DNA of 64,000 bases from Streptococcus sp. 596553 (GTDB lineage: Bacteria; Bacillota; Bacilli; Lactobacillales; Streptococcaceae). Position numbers and translations under genes: made by a program. The DNA lies in contig NZ_OXCQ01000002.1 of NCBI RefSeq assembly GCF_900411395.1, positions 124,001 to 188,000 on the forward strand. The letters are read 5' to 3'. The notes beneath the pieces were generated by a model. That model ran no database searches. It was not told the origin of the DNA and worked only from the letters and a program-made list of their open reading frames with translations. Numbering within the stretch: position 1 is the stretch's first letter; the number at the start of each line of letters is the position of its first letter. This document shows positions 22,070 to 32,786 of the stretch, in pieces.

Positions 22070-22189
22070 AAACTAATTTAGAGTATTTCTCTCTTAAAAG
22101 TTCTTGGTGAAACGAGATGTAGAAAGGAGATTTAGCCAAAGAGTCTATTAGTGCTAGAATAATAGATTAGAATTATTTTAGAAAAACTA

Positions 22190-22296
22190 ATACTCAATGA
22201 AAATCAAAGAGCAAACTAGGAAACTAGCCGCAGGCTGTACTTGAGTACGGCAAGGCGACGTTGACGCAGTTTGAATTTGATTTTCGAAGAGTATAA
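22190..22296 (+). repeat. BOX element, boxA-boxC type
   Basis: TACTCAATGAAAATCAAAGAGC ... GGCAAGGCGACGTTGACGC ... TTTTCGAAGAGTATAA; no boxB. Confidence 0.92.
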
Positions 22297-22315
22297 GTGA
22301 GCAGCTTATAAATTC

Positions 22316-22478
22316 AATTTCCCAAATAGATTCATACTAGTATCTTTTGCAAAAAATAAAGGGCGACTTCCTTCATGAATATCAATTTCATCTATAAGGA
22401 AGGTAGCTAATTGAACTAACTCATTTATTCTGTTTGTCGCTAGAAAAATCAGATCTCCTTGTGAAGGTTGAGGAGATA
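22316..22478 (-). pseudogene. Decayed gene fragment on the minus strand
   Basis: An open frame with good codon character reads ...GDLIFLATNRINELVQLATF and ends in FFAKDTSMNLFGKLNL before TAA (22316-22318). It has no start: its upstream side meets the BOX element at 22476. I do not recognise the parent family. It is probably the 3' end of a gene lost when the region was rearranged. Confidence 0.5.
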
Positions 22479-22614
22479 CTGAATGAAAATCAAAGAAGAA
22501 ACTAGCAAGCTAGTAGCAGATTGCCCAAAACACCGCTTTGAGATTGTAGATAAGACTGACCTATATAATCCAAGGTGAAGCGACTGTGGTTTGAGGAGAT
22601 TTTCAAAGAGTATA
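22476..22614 (+). repeat. BOX element with a degenerate boxB
   Basis: TACTGAATGAAAATCAAAGAAG, one boxB-like CCCAAAACACCGCTTTGAG stretch, a decayed boxC (CCAAGGTGAAGCGACTG) and TTTTCAAAGAGTATA. Confidence 0.85.
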
Positions 22615-22718
22615 GGCTAGAGAGTGTTGTGTTTTTATGTCCTTCTAGTAGAAAATGCTAGACAGAAGAATGGGGAACTTGGATAGGAAAAAGAGATTGA
22701 GAAAGGAGGTTAGAAGAG

Positions 22719-23171
22719 ATGATTATTACAAAAATTAGCCGTTTAGGAACTTATGTGGGAGTAAATCCACATTTTGCAACATTGATAGATTTTCTAGAAA
22801 AAACAGGACTAGAAAATTTAACAGAAGGTCCGATTGCTATCGATGGAGATCGATTGTTTGGGAATTGCTTTACTTATCTAGCAGATGGTCAAGCAGGGGC
22901 TTTCTTTGAAACACACCAAAAATATTTGGATATTCATTTAGTTTTGGAAAACGAAGAAGCCATGGCTGTTACGTCGCCGGAAAATGTAAGCGTTACCCAA
23001 GAGTATGATGAAGAGAAGGATATTGAATTATACACAGGGAAAGTGGAACAGTTGGTTCATTTGAGAGCTGGCGAATGTCTCATCACTTTTCCAGAAGATT
23101 TACATCAACCCAAGGTTCGTATAAATGATGAACCTGTGAAAAAAGTTGTCTTTAAAGTTGCGATTTCTTAA
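22719..23171 (+). CDS. YhcH/YjgK/YiaL family protein (sialic-acid locus), copy 1
   Basis: 150-residue cupin-like protein; the E. coli relative YhcH (NanQ) is reported to speed anomer conversion of sialic acid, and family members accompany nan operons. Motifs: a conserved GxFFETHQKYLDIHL block (about residues 65-80) with metal-binding-type His and Glu, and LITFPEDLHQPK near 125 with a further His. AAAGGAGG precedes ATG 22719. It is the first gene of a unit with the following ABC importer. A second homologue is at 32200. The exact reaction in streptococci is inferred. Confidence 0.85.
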   Translation: MIITKISRLGTYVGVNPHFATLIDFLEKTGLENLTEGPIAIDGDRLFGNCFTYLADGQAGAFFETHQKYLDIHLVLENEEAMAVTSPENVSVTQEYDEEKDIELYTGKVEQLVHLRAGECLITFPEDLHQPKVRINDEPVKKVVFKVAIS

Positions 23172-23189
23172 TGTAGAAAGGGAAGAACG

Positions 23190-24527
23190 ATGAAAAAAAT
23201 GAGAAAGTTTTTATGTCTAGCTGGAGTTGCGCTAGCAGCCGTTGCCTTGGTAGCTTGTTCAGGAAAAAAAGAAGCTACAACTAGTACTGAACCACCGACA
23301 GAATTATCTGGTGAGATTACAATGTGGCACTCCTTTACTCAAGGACCCCGTTTAGAAAGTATTCAAAAATCAGCAGATGCCTTCATGCAAAAGCATCCGA
23401 AAACGAAAATTAAGATTGAAACATTCTCTTGGAATGACTTCTATACTAAATGGACTACAGGTTTAGCAAATGGGAATGTGCCAGATATCAGTACGGCTCT
23501 TCCTAACCAAGTAATGGAAATGGTCAACTCAGATGCTTTGGTTCCGTTAAACGATTCTATCAAGCGTATTGGACAGGATAAATTTAACGAAACTGCCTTA
23601 AATGAGGCAAAAATCGGAGATGATTACTATTCTGTTCCTCTTTATTCACATGCACAAGTCATGTGGGTTAGAACAGATTTGTTAAAAGAACATAATATTG
23701 AGGTTCCTAAAACTTGGGATCAACTCTATGAAGCTTCTAAAAAATTGAAAGAAGCTGGAGTTTATGGCTTGTCTGTTCCGTTCGGAACAAATGACTTAAT
23801 GGCAACACGCTTCTTGAACTTCTACGTACGTAGTGGTGGAGGAAGCCTCTTAACAAAAGATCTTAAAGCAGATTTGACAAGTCAACTTGCTCAAGATGGT
23901 ATTAAATACTGGGTTAAAATGTATAAAGAAATTTCACCTCAAGATTCTTTGAACTTTAATGTCCTTCAACAAGCTACCTTGTTCTATCAAGGAAAAACAG
24001 CATTTGACTTTAACTCTGGCTTCCATATTGGAGGCATCAATGCCAACAGTCCTCAACTGATTGATTCGATTGATGCTTATCCTATTCCAAAAATCAAAGA
24101 ATCTGATAAAGACCAAGGAATTGAGACCTCAAACATTCCAATGGTTGTTTGGAAAAATTCAAAACATCCAGAAGTTGCTAAAGCATTCTTAGAATCACTT
24201 TATAATGAAGAAGACTATGTTAAATTCCTTGATTCAACTCCAGTAGGTATGTTGCCAACTATTAAGGGGATTAGCGATTCTGCAGCCTATAAAGAAAATG
24301 AAACTCGTAAGAAATTTAAACATGCTGAAGAAGTAATTACTGAAGCTGTTAAAAAAGGTACTGCTATTGGTTATGAAAATGGACCAAGTGTACAAGCTGG
24401 TATGTTGACTAACCAACACATTATTGAACAAATGTTCCAAGATATCATTACAAATGGAACAGATCCTATGAAAGCAGCAAAAGAAGCAGAAAAACAATTA
24501 AACGATTTATTTGAGGCTGTTCAGTAG
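23190..24527 (+). CDS. ABC sugar importer, substrate-binding lipoprotein (nan locus, importer 1)
   Basis: Family 1 (MalE-type) solute-binding protein. Signal peptide with lipobox LVAC (Cys about residue 23), so it is lipid-anchored outside the membrane; the mature part has the MWHSFTQGPR start and the usual periplasmic-binding fold over 445 residues. It is followed by two permease genes but no ATPase; streptococcal sugar importers of this type share the MsmK ATPase encoded elsewhere. By position it matches the pneumococcal importer next to nanB, a candidate transporter of sialic acid, ManNAc or 2,7-anhydro-sialic acid. The substrate cannot be read from the sequence. Confidence 0.9.
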   Translation: MKKMRKFLCLAGVALAAVALVACSGKKEATTSTEPPTELSGEITMWHSFTQGPRLESIQKSADAFMQKHPKTKIKIETFSWNDFYTKWTTGLANGNVPDISTALPNQVMEMVNSDALVPLNDSIKRIGQDKFNETALNEAKIGDDYYSVPLYSHAQVMWVRTDLLKEHNIEVPKTWDQLYEASKKLKEAGVYGLSVPFGTNDLMATRFLNFYVRSGGGSLLTKDLKADLTSQLAQDGIKYWVKMYKEISPQDSLNFNVLQQATLFYQGKTAFDFNSGFHIGGINANSPQLIDSIDAYPIPKIKESDKDQGIETSNIPMVVWKNSKHPEVAKAFLESLYNEEDYVKFLDSTPVGMLPTIKGISDSAAYKENETRKKFKHAEEVITEAVKKGTAIGYENGPSVQAGMLTNQHIIEQMFQDIITNGTDPMKAAKEAEKQLNDLFEAVQ

Positions 24528-24605
24528 ATGTAAAAGACTAGAAAATAGGTGGGCTAGTGAGCTGAAAAGCCCTAGCCCAATCTTGTAAAAGAAGGGAGAA
24601 GGAGA

Positions 24606-25490
24606 ATGGTTAAAGAACGTAATTTAACTCGCTGGATATTTGTTTTGCCAGCTATGATTATCGTAGGATTACTCTTTGTTTATCCGTTTTTCTCGAGTAT
24701 TTTTTATAGCTTTACCAATAAGCATTTGATTATGCCCAATTACAAATTTGTTGGTTTAGCTAACTATAAAGCTGTGCTATCAGATCCCAACTTCTTTAAT
24801 GCGTTCTTTAATTCAATTAAGTGGACCATTTTCTCATTAGTTGGTCAAGTTTTAGTAGGGTTTGTATTGGCTTTAGCTCTTCACAGAGTACGCCACTTCA
24901 AGAAATTATATAGGACCTTATTGATTGTTCCTTGGGCATTTCCTACAATCGTTATTGCCTTCTCTTGGCAATGGATTCTAAACGGGGTTTATGGCTACTT
25001 ACCGAATCTAATCGTAAAATTAGGTTTAATGGAACATACACCTGCATTTTTGACAGATAGTACATGGGCATTCCTATGTTTGGTGTTTATCAACATTTGG
25101 TTTGGAGCGCCGATGATTATGGTCAATGTGCTTTCAGCTTTGCAAACAGTACCCGAAGAACAATTTGAGGCTGCTAAGATAGATGGTGCTTCAAGTTGGC
25201 AAGTCTTCAAGTTTATCGTCTTTCCACATATTAAAGTGGTTGTAGGACTTCTAGTTGTTTTGAGAACTGTATGGATCTTTAATAACTTTGACATTATCTA
25301 CCTAATTACTGGTGGTGGACCAGCCAATGCTACAACGACGCTTCCAATTTTTGCATATAACCTGGGTTGGGGAACTAAATTGTTGGGTCGTGCTTCAGCA
25401 GTTACAGTATTGCTCTTCATCTTCTTGGTGGCGATTTGCTTTATCTACTTTGCTATCATCAGTAAGTGGGAAAAGGAGGGTAGAAAATAA
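24606..25490 (+). CDS. ABC sugar importer permease (importer 1, first subunit)
   Basis: MalF-type membrane subunit, 294 residues and six membrane spans. The cytoplasmic EAA loop EEQFEAAKIDGASSWQVFKFI, which contacts the ATPase, is at about residues 186-206. GAAGGGAGAAGGAG precedes the ATG. The stop overlaps the start of the next permease by one base (TAATG), indicating coupled translation. Works with the lipoprotein before it. Confidence 0.93.
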   Translation: MVKERNLTRWIFVLPAMIIVGLLFVYPFFSSIFYSFTNKHLIMPNYKFVGLANYKAVLSDPNFFNAFFNSIKWTIFSLVGQVLVGFVLALALHRVRHFKKLYRTLLIVPWAFPTIVIAFSWQWILNGVYGYLPNLIVKLGLMEHTPAFLTDSTWAFLCLVFINIWFGAPMIMVNVLSALQTVPEEQFEAAKIDGASSWQVFKFIVFPHIKVVVGLLVVLRTVWIFNNFDIIYLITGGGPANATTTLPIFAYNLGWGTKLLGRASAVTVLLFIFLVAICFIYFAIISKWEKEGRK

Positions 25491-26323
25491 TGAAGAAGAA
25501 ATCCAGTATTTATTTAGATATTCTCTCACATGTACTCTTGATTGGTGCGACCATCGTTGCAATTTTCCCATTGGTATGGATTATCATATCTTCTGTCAAG
25601 GGTAAAGGGGAATTAACTCAGTATCCAACACGATTTTGGCCTGAACAATTTACATTAGATTATTTCACTCATGTTATCAATGATTTGCACTTTATTGATA
25701 ACATTCGAAACAGTTTAATCATTGCCTTAGCTACAACTGTTATTGCGATTATTATTTCTGCTATGGCAGCCTATGGTATTGTTCGATTCTTCCCTAAATT
25801 GGGAGCAATCATGTCGAGACTACTCGTCATTACCTACATTTTCCCACCAATTTTGTTAGCAATTCCCTATTCAATTGCCATTGCTAAAGTTGGGTTAACA
25901 AATAGTTTATTTGGCTTGATGATGGTTTATCTATCTTTTAGTGTTCCATATGCAGTTTGGCTCTTAGTTGGATTTTTCCAAACAGTTCCAATTGGAATTG
26001 AAGAAGCAGCTCGAATTGATGGTGCAAATAAATTTGTGACGTTTTATAAAGTTGTGCTACCGATTGTAGCACCAGGTATTGTAGCAACAGCTATTTATAC
26101 ATTTATCAATGCTTGGAATGAATTCCTGTATGCTTTGATTTTGATTAACAATACAGGAAAGATGACAGTAGCAGTAGCCCTTCGTTCACTTAACGGTTCA
26201 GAAATCCTAGACTGGGGAGATATGATGGCAGCATCTGTTATTGTAGTTCTTCCATCAATCATTTTCTTCTCTATCATCCAAAATAAGATTGCCAGTGGAT
26301 TATCAGAAGGATCTGTGAAGTAA
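25490..26323 (+). CDS. ABC sugar importer permease (importer 1, second subunit)
   Basis: MalG-type membrane subunit, 277 residues, six spans, EAA loop GIEEAARIDGANKFVTF near residue 168. It completes importer 1. Its stop codon (26321-26323) runs straight into a BOX element that occupies the place where pneumococcal reference genomes carry nanB. Confidence 0.93.
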   Translation: MKKKSSIYLDILSHVLLIGATIVAIFPLVWIIISSVKGKGELTQYPTRFWPEQFTLDYFTHVINDLHFIDNIRNSLIIALATTVIAIIISAMAAYGIVRFFPKLGAIMSRLLVITYIFPPILLAIPYSIAIAKVGLTNSLFGLMMVYLSFSVPYAVWLLVGFFQTVPIGIEEAARIDGANKFVTFYKVVLPIVAPGIVATAIYTFINAWNEFLYALILINNTGKMTVAVALRSLNGSEILDWGDMMAASVIVVLPSIIFFSIIQNKIASGLSEGSVK

Positions 26324-26486
26324 TACTCAATGAAAATCAAAGAGCAAACTAGAAAACTAGCCGCAGGTTGCTCAAAGTACAGCTTTGAGGTTGCAGATAA
26401 AACTGACGAAGTCAGCTCAAAACACGTTTTTGAGGCTGTAGATGAAGCGACGTTGACGCGGTTTGAAGAGATTTTCGAAGAGTATA
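26323..26486 (+). repeat. BOX element with about one and a half boxB, within the nan operon
   Basis: TACTCAATGAAAATCAAAGAGC, boxB units with TGACGAAGTCAGCTCAAAAC, boxC GCGACGTTGACGCGG and TTTTCGAAGAGTATAA. It sits between importer 1 and the oxidoreductase, with no terminator visible, so it is co-transcribed. Confidence 0.92.
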
Positions 26487-26529
26487 AGTTAAAATTAGAA
26501 AGTTTATTCAATAATAAAGGAGAAAAAAC

Positions 26530-27633
26530 ATGGTTAAATACGGTGTTGTTGGAACAGGATATTTTGGGGCTGAGTTAGCTCGTTATATGCAAAAGAATGA
26601 TGGAGCAGAGATTACTCTTCTCTATGATCCAGATAATGCAGAGGCAATTGCAGAAGAATTGGGAGCGAAAGTAGCAAGCTCCTTAGATGAGTTGGTTTCT
26701 AGCGATGAAGTAGATTGTGTTATCGTTGCAACTCCAAATAATCTTCATAAGGAACCGGTTATTAAGGCTGCACAATATGGTAAAAATGTTTTCTGTGAAA
26801 AACCAATTGCGCTTTCTTATCAAGATTGTCGCGAGATGGTAGATGCATGCAAAGAAAACAATGTAACCTTTATGGCAGGACATATTATGAATTTCTTTAA
26901 TGGTGTTCATCATGCAAAAGAACTCATTAATCAAGGAGTCATCGGAGACGTTCTATATTGTCACACAGCTCGTAATGGTTGGGAAGAACAACAACCGTCA
27001 GTATCATGGAAAAAAATTCGTGAAAAATCAGGTGGTCACTTGTATCACCACATCCATGAGTTGGATTGTGTTCAATTCCTTATGGGTGGCATGCCTGAAA
27101 CTGTAACCATGACAGGTGGAAATGTAGCCCATGAAGGTGAACATTTCGGTGATGAAGATGATATGATTTTTGTCAATATGGAATTTTCTAATAAGCGTTT
27201 TGCCTTGTTAGAATGGGGGTCAGCTTATCGTTGGGGTGAACATTATGTCTTAATCCAAGGAACCAAAGGTGCCATCCGCTTAGACTTATTCAACTGTAAA
27301 GGAACTCTTAAGCTAGATGGACAAGAAAGCTATTTCTTGATTCACGAATCGCAAGAAGAAGATGATGATCGGACTCGTATCTATCATAGTACAGAAATGG
27401 ACGGAGCAATTGCTTATGGTAAACCAGGTAAACGTACTCCATTATGGTTATCATCAGTCATTGATAAAGAAATGCGCTATCTGCATGAGATTATGCAAGG
27501 AGCACCAGTATCAGAAGAATTCGCAAAACTATTGACAGGTGAAGCTGCCCTAGAAGCAATTGCTACTGCAGATGCTTGTACCCAGTCTATGTTTGAAGAT
27601 CGCAAAGTAAAATTGTCAGAAATTGTAAACTAA
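26530..27633 (+). CDS. Gfo/Idh/MocA-family oxidoreductase of the sialic-acid locus
   Basis: NAD(P)-dependent sugar oxidoreductase, 367 residues. N-terminal Rossmann fold with VGTGYFGAELARY (residues about 6-18) and the EKPIALS motif near 95, then the C-terminal alpha/beta substrate domain with GGHLYHHIHELD near 167-178. In gut Ruminococcus gnavus and in E. coli (YjhC), members of this family convert 2,7-anhydro-N-acetylneuraminate to N-acetylneuraminate; a like role here fits the locus. The start follows AAAGGAG. The substrate assignment is inference from context. Confidence 0.85.
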   Translation: MVKYGVVGTGYFGAELARYMQKNDGAEITLLYDPDNAEAIAEELGAKVASSLDELVSSDEVDCVIVATPNNLHKEPVIKAAQYGKNVFCEKPIALSYQDCREMVDACKENNVTFMAGHIMNFFNGVHHAKELINQGVIGDVLYCHTARNGWEEQQPSVSWKKIREKSGGHLYHHIHELDCVQFLMGGMPETVTMTGGNVAHEGEHFGDEDDMIFVNMEFSNKRFALLEWGSAYRWGEHYVLIQGTKGAIRLDLFNCKGTLKLDGQESYFLIHESQEEDDDRTRIYHSTEMDGAIAYGKPGKRTPLWLSSVIDKEMRYLHEIMQGAPVSEEFAKLLTGEAALEAIATADACTQSMFEDRKVKLSEIVN

Positions 27634-27671
27634 ATTTTGGTATTCTCCTATTATAGGTCGACTTGCTCCTC

Positions 27672-27771
27672 TGAAAGTACTTTTAGAGGAGCTGTTTGAC
27701 TTGGCTAGTTTTTGAAACTGAAATCTATTATACTACAAACTCTTGAAAGCGTTTTATTTTTAAGGTATAAT
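27672..27771 (+). promoter_or_regulatory. Composite nan-type promoter 3 (before nanE)
   Basis: Dyad TGAAAGTACTTTTA (27672-27685), TGAAACTGAAATCTA (from 27713, 41 bp on), -35 TTGAAA (27743-27748, 30 bp on), 17 bp, -10 TATAAT (27766-27771). Nearly the same sequence as promoter 1, including the cre-like TGAAAGCGTTTTAT over the -35. Confidence 0.78.
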
Positions 27772-27812
27772 AATCTCATAGAAACAAAGAAAAAGGAAAA
27801 GGAGGAAAGAGG

Positions 27813-28511
27813 ATGCCACAGATTAGCAAAGAAGCCTTGATTGAGCAAATCAAAGATGGAATCATCGTTTCTTGTCAGGCTCTTCCTCATGAACCGCTTT
27901 ATACAGAAGCGGGAGGGGTGATTCCCTTGCTGGTCAAAGCGGCTGAGCAAGGTGGAGCAGTCGGTATCCGAGCAAATAGTGTTCGCGATATCAAGGAAAT
28001 CAAGGAGGTTACAAACCTTCCAATCATTGGGATAATAAAACGAGATTATCCACCGCAAGAACCCTTCATCACTGCTACTATGAAAGAAGTTGATGAACTG
28101 GCAGAACTGGACATCGAGGTCATTGCTCTGGATTGTACCAAGCGTGAACGCTATGATGGTTTGGAGATTCAAGAGTTCATTCGTCAGGTTAAGGAGAAAT
28201 ATCCTAACCAGCTTTTGATGGCAGATACTAGTATCTTCGAAGAAGGACTAGCAGCTGTAGAAGCAGGAATTGACTTTGTCGGAACAACCTTGTCAGGATA
28301 CACATCCTACAGTCCAAAAGTAGACGGTCCAGATTTTGAACTCATCAAAAAACTCTGCGATGCCGGTGTAGATGTCATTGCAGAAGGGAAAATTCATACA
28401 CCAGAACAAGCCAAACAAATCCTTGAATATGGAGTGCGAGGCATCGTTGTTGGTGGCGCTATTACTAGACCAAAAGAGATTACAGAACGCTTTGTTGCTG
28501 GTCTCAAATAA
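27813..28511 (+). CDS. nanE: N-acetylmannosamine-6-phosphate 2-epimerase
   Basis: Converts ManNAc-6-P to GlcNAc-6-P, the last dedicated step of sialic-acid use before NagA and NagB. 232 residues, a TIM barrel: [16 protein letters not shown] at the start, GIIKRDY near 72, the catalytic Lys/Glu region [10 protein letters not shown] near 110, and [12 protein letters not shown] near 190 with a phosphate-binding GIVVGGAIT at 210-220. GGAGGAAAGAGG precedes the ATG. First gene after composite promoter 3, ahead of the second ABC importer. Confidence 0.95.
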   Translation: MPQISKEALIEQIKDGIIVSCQALPHEPLYTEAGGVIPLLVKAAEQGGAVGIRANSVRDIKEIKEVTNLPIIGIIKRDYPPQEPFITATMKEVDELAELDIEVIALDCTKRERYDGLEIQEFIRQVKEKYPNQLLMADTSIFEEGLAAVEAGIDFVGTTLSGYTSYSPKVDGPDFELIKKLCDAGVDVIAEGKIHTPEQAKQILEYGVRGIVVGGAITRPKEITERFVAGLK

Positions 28512-28610
28512 CACAATCTTAAAAAAGAGGAGAGTGGTGGATGAGTAGGATGAAATGAAATCGCATACAAGAAATAAAGAACTCATTATCCAAGTTGGAT
28601 ACGCTTATAA

Positions 28611-29954
<1,344 letters not shown>

Positions 29955-30005
29955 TCCTTAGTTATTCTATAAAAAGTAGTTTTTTAAAGAACCTAAGAGT
30001 GTATA

Positions 30006-30051
30006 CCCCCTTTTCCCTCTACACAGATAGTGTAAGAAAAGGGGGGCTTTT
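30006..30051 (+). terminator. Intra-operon hairpin after satA
   Basis: CCCCCTTTT / AAAAGGGGG (30006-30014, 30037-30045) with CTTTTGTTT following. A partial terminator of this kind commonly reduces permease transcription relative to the binding protein. Confidence 0.75.
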
Positions 30052-30185
30052 GTTTAAAATGTAAGAAATTGTCACGAAATTAAAATGAAGTTCTTACATA
30101 AGCGAATCATAAAAAATTTCATTTTGATTTTAAAACAGTTCAAGAAAGTCAAAAAATTATTCTATTTGAAAGAGAGGTGCCGACT

Positions 30186-31073
30186 GTGAAAGTCAATAAA
30201 ATCCGTATGCGGGAAACAGTGATTTCCTATGCTTTCCTAGCACCAGTGTTGTTCTTCTTTATTATCTTTGTTTTAGTACCAATGATTATGGGCTTCATCA
30301 CAAGTTTCTTTAACTATTCTATGACTAGTTTTGAATTTGTGGGCTTAGATAACTATGTCCGTATGTTTAAAGATCCTGTCTTTACAAAATCTCTGATTAA
30401 CACAGTTATTTTGGTTGTTGGCTCTGTACCGATTGTTGTTCTCTTCTCGCTCTTTGTAGCGTCACAGACCTACCATCAAAATGCTATTGCTAGATCTTTC
30501 TACCGTTTTGTCTTCTTCCTTCCAGTTGTAACAGGTAGTGTTGCCGTAACAGTTGTTTGGAAATGGATTTATGATCCGCTATCAGGTATCTTAAACTTTG
30601 TTTTGAAATCTAGTCATATCATTACTCAAAACATTTCATGGCTGGGCGATAAGCACTGGGCATTGCTGGCGATTATGATTATCCTCTTGACAACGTCTGT
30701 TGGTCAACCGATTATCCTCTACATCGCAGCTATGGGGAATATTGACAATTCATTGGTTGAAGCAGCTCGTGTTGACGGTGCAACTGAATTTCAAGTTTTC
30801 TGGAAGATTAAATGGCCAAGCCTTCTTCCAACAACTCTTTATATCGCAATCATCACGACAATCAACTCCTTCCAAGTTTTCGCCTTGATTCAATTGTTGA
30901 CATCTGGTGGGCCAAACTACTCTACAAGTACCTTGATGTACTACCTGTACGAAAAAGCCTTCCAATTGACAGAATATGGTTATGCAAACACAATTGGTGT
31001 CTTCTTGGCAGTCATGATTGCGATCGTAAGTTTTGTTCAATTTAAGGCGCTCGGAAACGACGTAGAATACTAA
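30186..31073 (+). CDS. satB: Sialic-acid ABC importer permease SatB
   Basis: MalF-type permease of importer 2, 295 residues with six spans; EAA loop SLVEAARVDGATEFQVFWKI near residue 191. The start is taken as GTG 30186, 8 bases after GAGAGG; GTG 30177 is inside the ribosome-binding site and less likely. The following subunit starts 15 bases after the stop. Confidence 0.9.
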   Translation: MKVNKIRMRETVISYAFLAPVLFFFIIFVLVPMIMGFITSFFNYSMTSFEFVGLDNYVRMFKDPVFTKSLINTVILVVGSVPIVVLFSLFVASQTYHQNAIARSFYRFVFFLPVVTGSVAVTVVWKWIYDPLSGILNFVLKSSHIITQNISWLGDKHWALLAIMIILLTTSVGQPIILYIAAMGNIDNSLVEAARVDGATEFQVFWKIKWPSLLPTTLYIAIITTINSFQVFALIQLLTSGGPNYSTSTLMYYLYEKAFQLTEYGYANTIGVFLAVMIAIVSFVQFKALGNDVEY

Positions 31074-31088
31074 AGAAAGGAGACAGCT

Positions 31089-31928
31089 ATGCAATCTACA
31101 GAAAAAAAACCATTAACAGCCTTTACTGTTATTTCAACAATCATTTTGCTCTTGTTGACTGTGCTGTTCATCTTTCCATTCTACTGGATTTTGACAGGGG
31201 CATTCAAATCACAGCCTGATACCATTATGATTCCGCCACAATGGTTCCCTAAAATGCCAACCATGGAAAACTTCCAACAACTCATGGTGCAGAACCCTGC
31301 CTTACAATGGATGTGGAACTCAGTATTTATCTCATTGGTAACCATGTTCTTAGTCTGTGCAACCTCATCTCTAGCAGGTTATGTATTGGCTAAAAAACGT
31401 TTCTATGGTCAACGCATTCTATTTGCAATCTTTATTGCTGCCATGGCTCTTCCGAAACAAGTTGTCCTTGTACCATTGGTACGTATTGTCAACTTCATGG
31501 GAATTCATGATACTCTTTGGGCAGTTATCTTGCCTTTGATTGGATGGCCATTTGGGGTCTTCCTCATGAAACAATTTAGTGAAAATATCCCTACAGAGTT
31601 GCTTGAATCAGCTAAAATTGACGGTTGTGGTGAGATTCGTACCTTCTGGAGCGTAGCCTTCCCGATTGTGAAACCAGGGTTTGCGGCTCTTGCAATCTTT
31701 ACCTTCATCAATACTTGGAACGACTACTTCATGCAGTTGGTAATGTTGACTTCACGTAACAACTTGACCATCTCACTTGGGGTTGCGACCATGCAGGCTG
31801 AAATGGCAACCAACTATGGTTTGATTATGGCAGGAGCTGCCCTTGCTGCTGTTCCAATCGTAACAGTCTTCCTAGTCTTCCAAAAATCCTTCACACAAGG
31901 TATTACTATGGGAGCGGTCAAAGGATAA
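31089..31928 (+). CDS. satC: Sialic-acid ABC importer permease SatC
   Basis: MalG-type permease, 279 residues, six spans; EAA loop ELLESAKIDGCGEIRTFWSV near residue 176. AAAGGAG precedes the ATG. No ATPase is encoded here, consistent with a shared MsmK-type ATPase. A reverse BOX begins at its stop codon. Confidence 0.9.
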   Translation: MQSTEKKPLTAFTVISTIILLLLTVLFIFPFYWILTGAFKSQPDTIMIPPQWFPKMPTMENFQQLMVQNPALQWMWNSVFISLVTMFLVCATSSLAGYVLAKKRFYGQRILFAIFIAAMALPKQVVLVPLVRIVNFMGIHDTLWAVILPLIGWPFGVFLMKQFSENIPTELLESAKIDGCGEIRTFWSVAFPIVKPGFAALAIFTFINTWNDYFMQLVMLTSRNNLTISLGVATMQAEMATNYGLIMAGAALAAVPIVTVFLVFQKSFTQGITMGAVKG

Positions 31929-32033
31929 TACTCTGCGAAAATCGAATTCAAACTAGGTCAGCGTCGCCTTGCCATACTTAAGTATTTCCTGCGGTTAGCT
32001 TCCTAGTTTGTTCTTCAATTTTCATTGAGTATA
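31928..32033 (-). repeat. BOX element, boxA-boxC type, reverse
   Basis: TACTCTGCGAAAATCG ... CAGCGTCGCCTTGCC ... TTTCATTGAGTATA. The remaining 165 bases to the next gene show no gene. Confidence 0.9.
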
Positions 32034-32199
32034 GGAAAATCAATCTATCAGAATACAGAAGTATATTTTATAGATTAAAAGAATATAGAGTTATAAGTGT
32101 CTACAAAATGGAGGGTATGCAGTTACTTTATGAAGTTTTGTCAGACACTTATCAACTTAAGAATGGTTTTAGTTAACTATCAGAAACGAAGGAAACAGT

Positions 32200-32652
32200 A
32201 TGATTTTTGACGATTTGAAAAACATTACCTTTTACAAAGGAATTCATCCCAATCTAGACAAGGCTATCGACTATCTCTACCAGCACCGTAAGGATTCTTT
32301 CGAATTAGGTAAGTATGAGATTGACGGGGGCAAGGTCTTTCTAGTTGTTCAGGAAAATGTCCTCAATCAAGCTGAAAATGATCAATTTGAGCATCATCAG
32401 AACTATGCAGACTTGCATTTGCTGGTAGAAGGACATGAATATTCGAGTTACGGTTCACGTATCAAAGACGGGGCAGTAGCATTTGACGAAGCAAGTGATA
32501 TTGGCTTTGTTCATTGTCATGAACACTACCCACTCTTGTTGGGTTATCACAATTTTGCGATTTTCTTCCCAGGTGAGCCACATCAACCAAATGGTTATGC
32601 AGGTATGGAATACAAGGTTCGCAAGTATTTGTTTAAAATTTTAATTGATTAG
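32200..32652 (+). CDS. YhcH/YjgK/YiaL family protein, copy 2
   Basis: 150 residues, diverged from the homologue at 22719. Conserved blocks: EHHQNYADLHLLVEG (about residues 66-80) and FFPGEPHQPN near 125, with the same His/Glu pattern. Likely role in sialic-acid anomer handling, as for copy 1. Having one YhcH per importer unit suggests each serves a different sialic-acid form; that is a guess. Confidence 0.85.
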   Translation: MIFDDLKNITFYKGIHPNLDKAIDYLYQHRKDSFELGKYEIDGGKVFLVVQENVLNQAENDQFEHHQNYADLHLLVEGHEYSSYGSRIKDGAVAFDEASDIGFVHCHEHYPLLLGYHNFAIFFPGEPHQPNGYAGMEYKVRKYLFKILID

Positions 32653-32786
32653 AATGATCAGCAGAGATAGCTGATGACTATCTTACTAAGCACTTTTGAA
32701 AATTGAGTTTAAGAGTTGAATCTTATCAATTGATAAATCGGAATGATTTAGCAAGTGATATAAATTAAATTATAGGGGGAGCAAAC

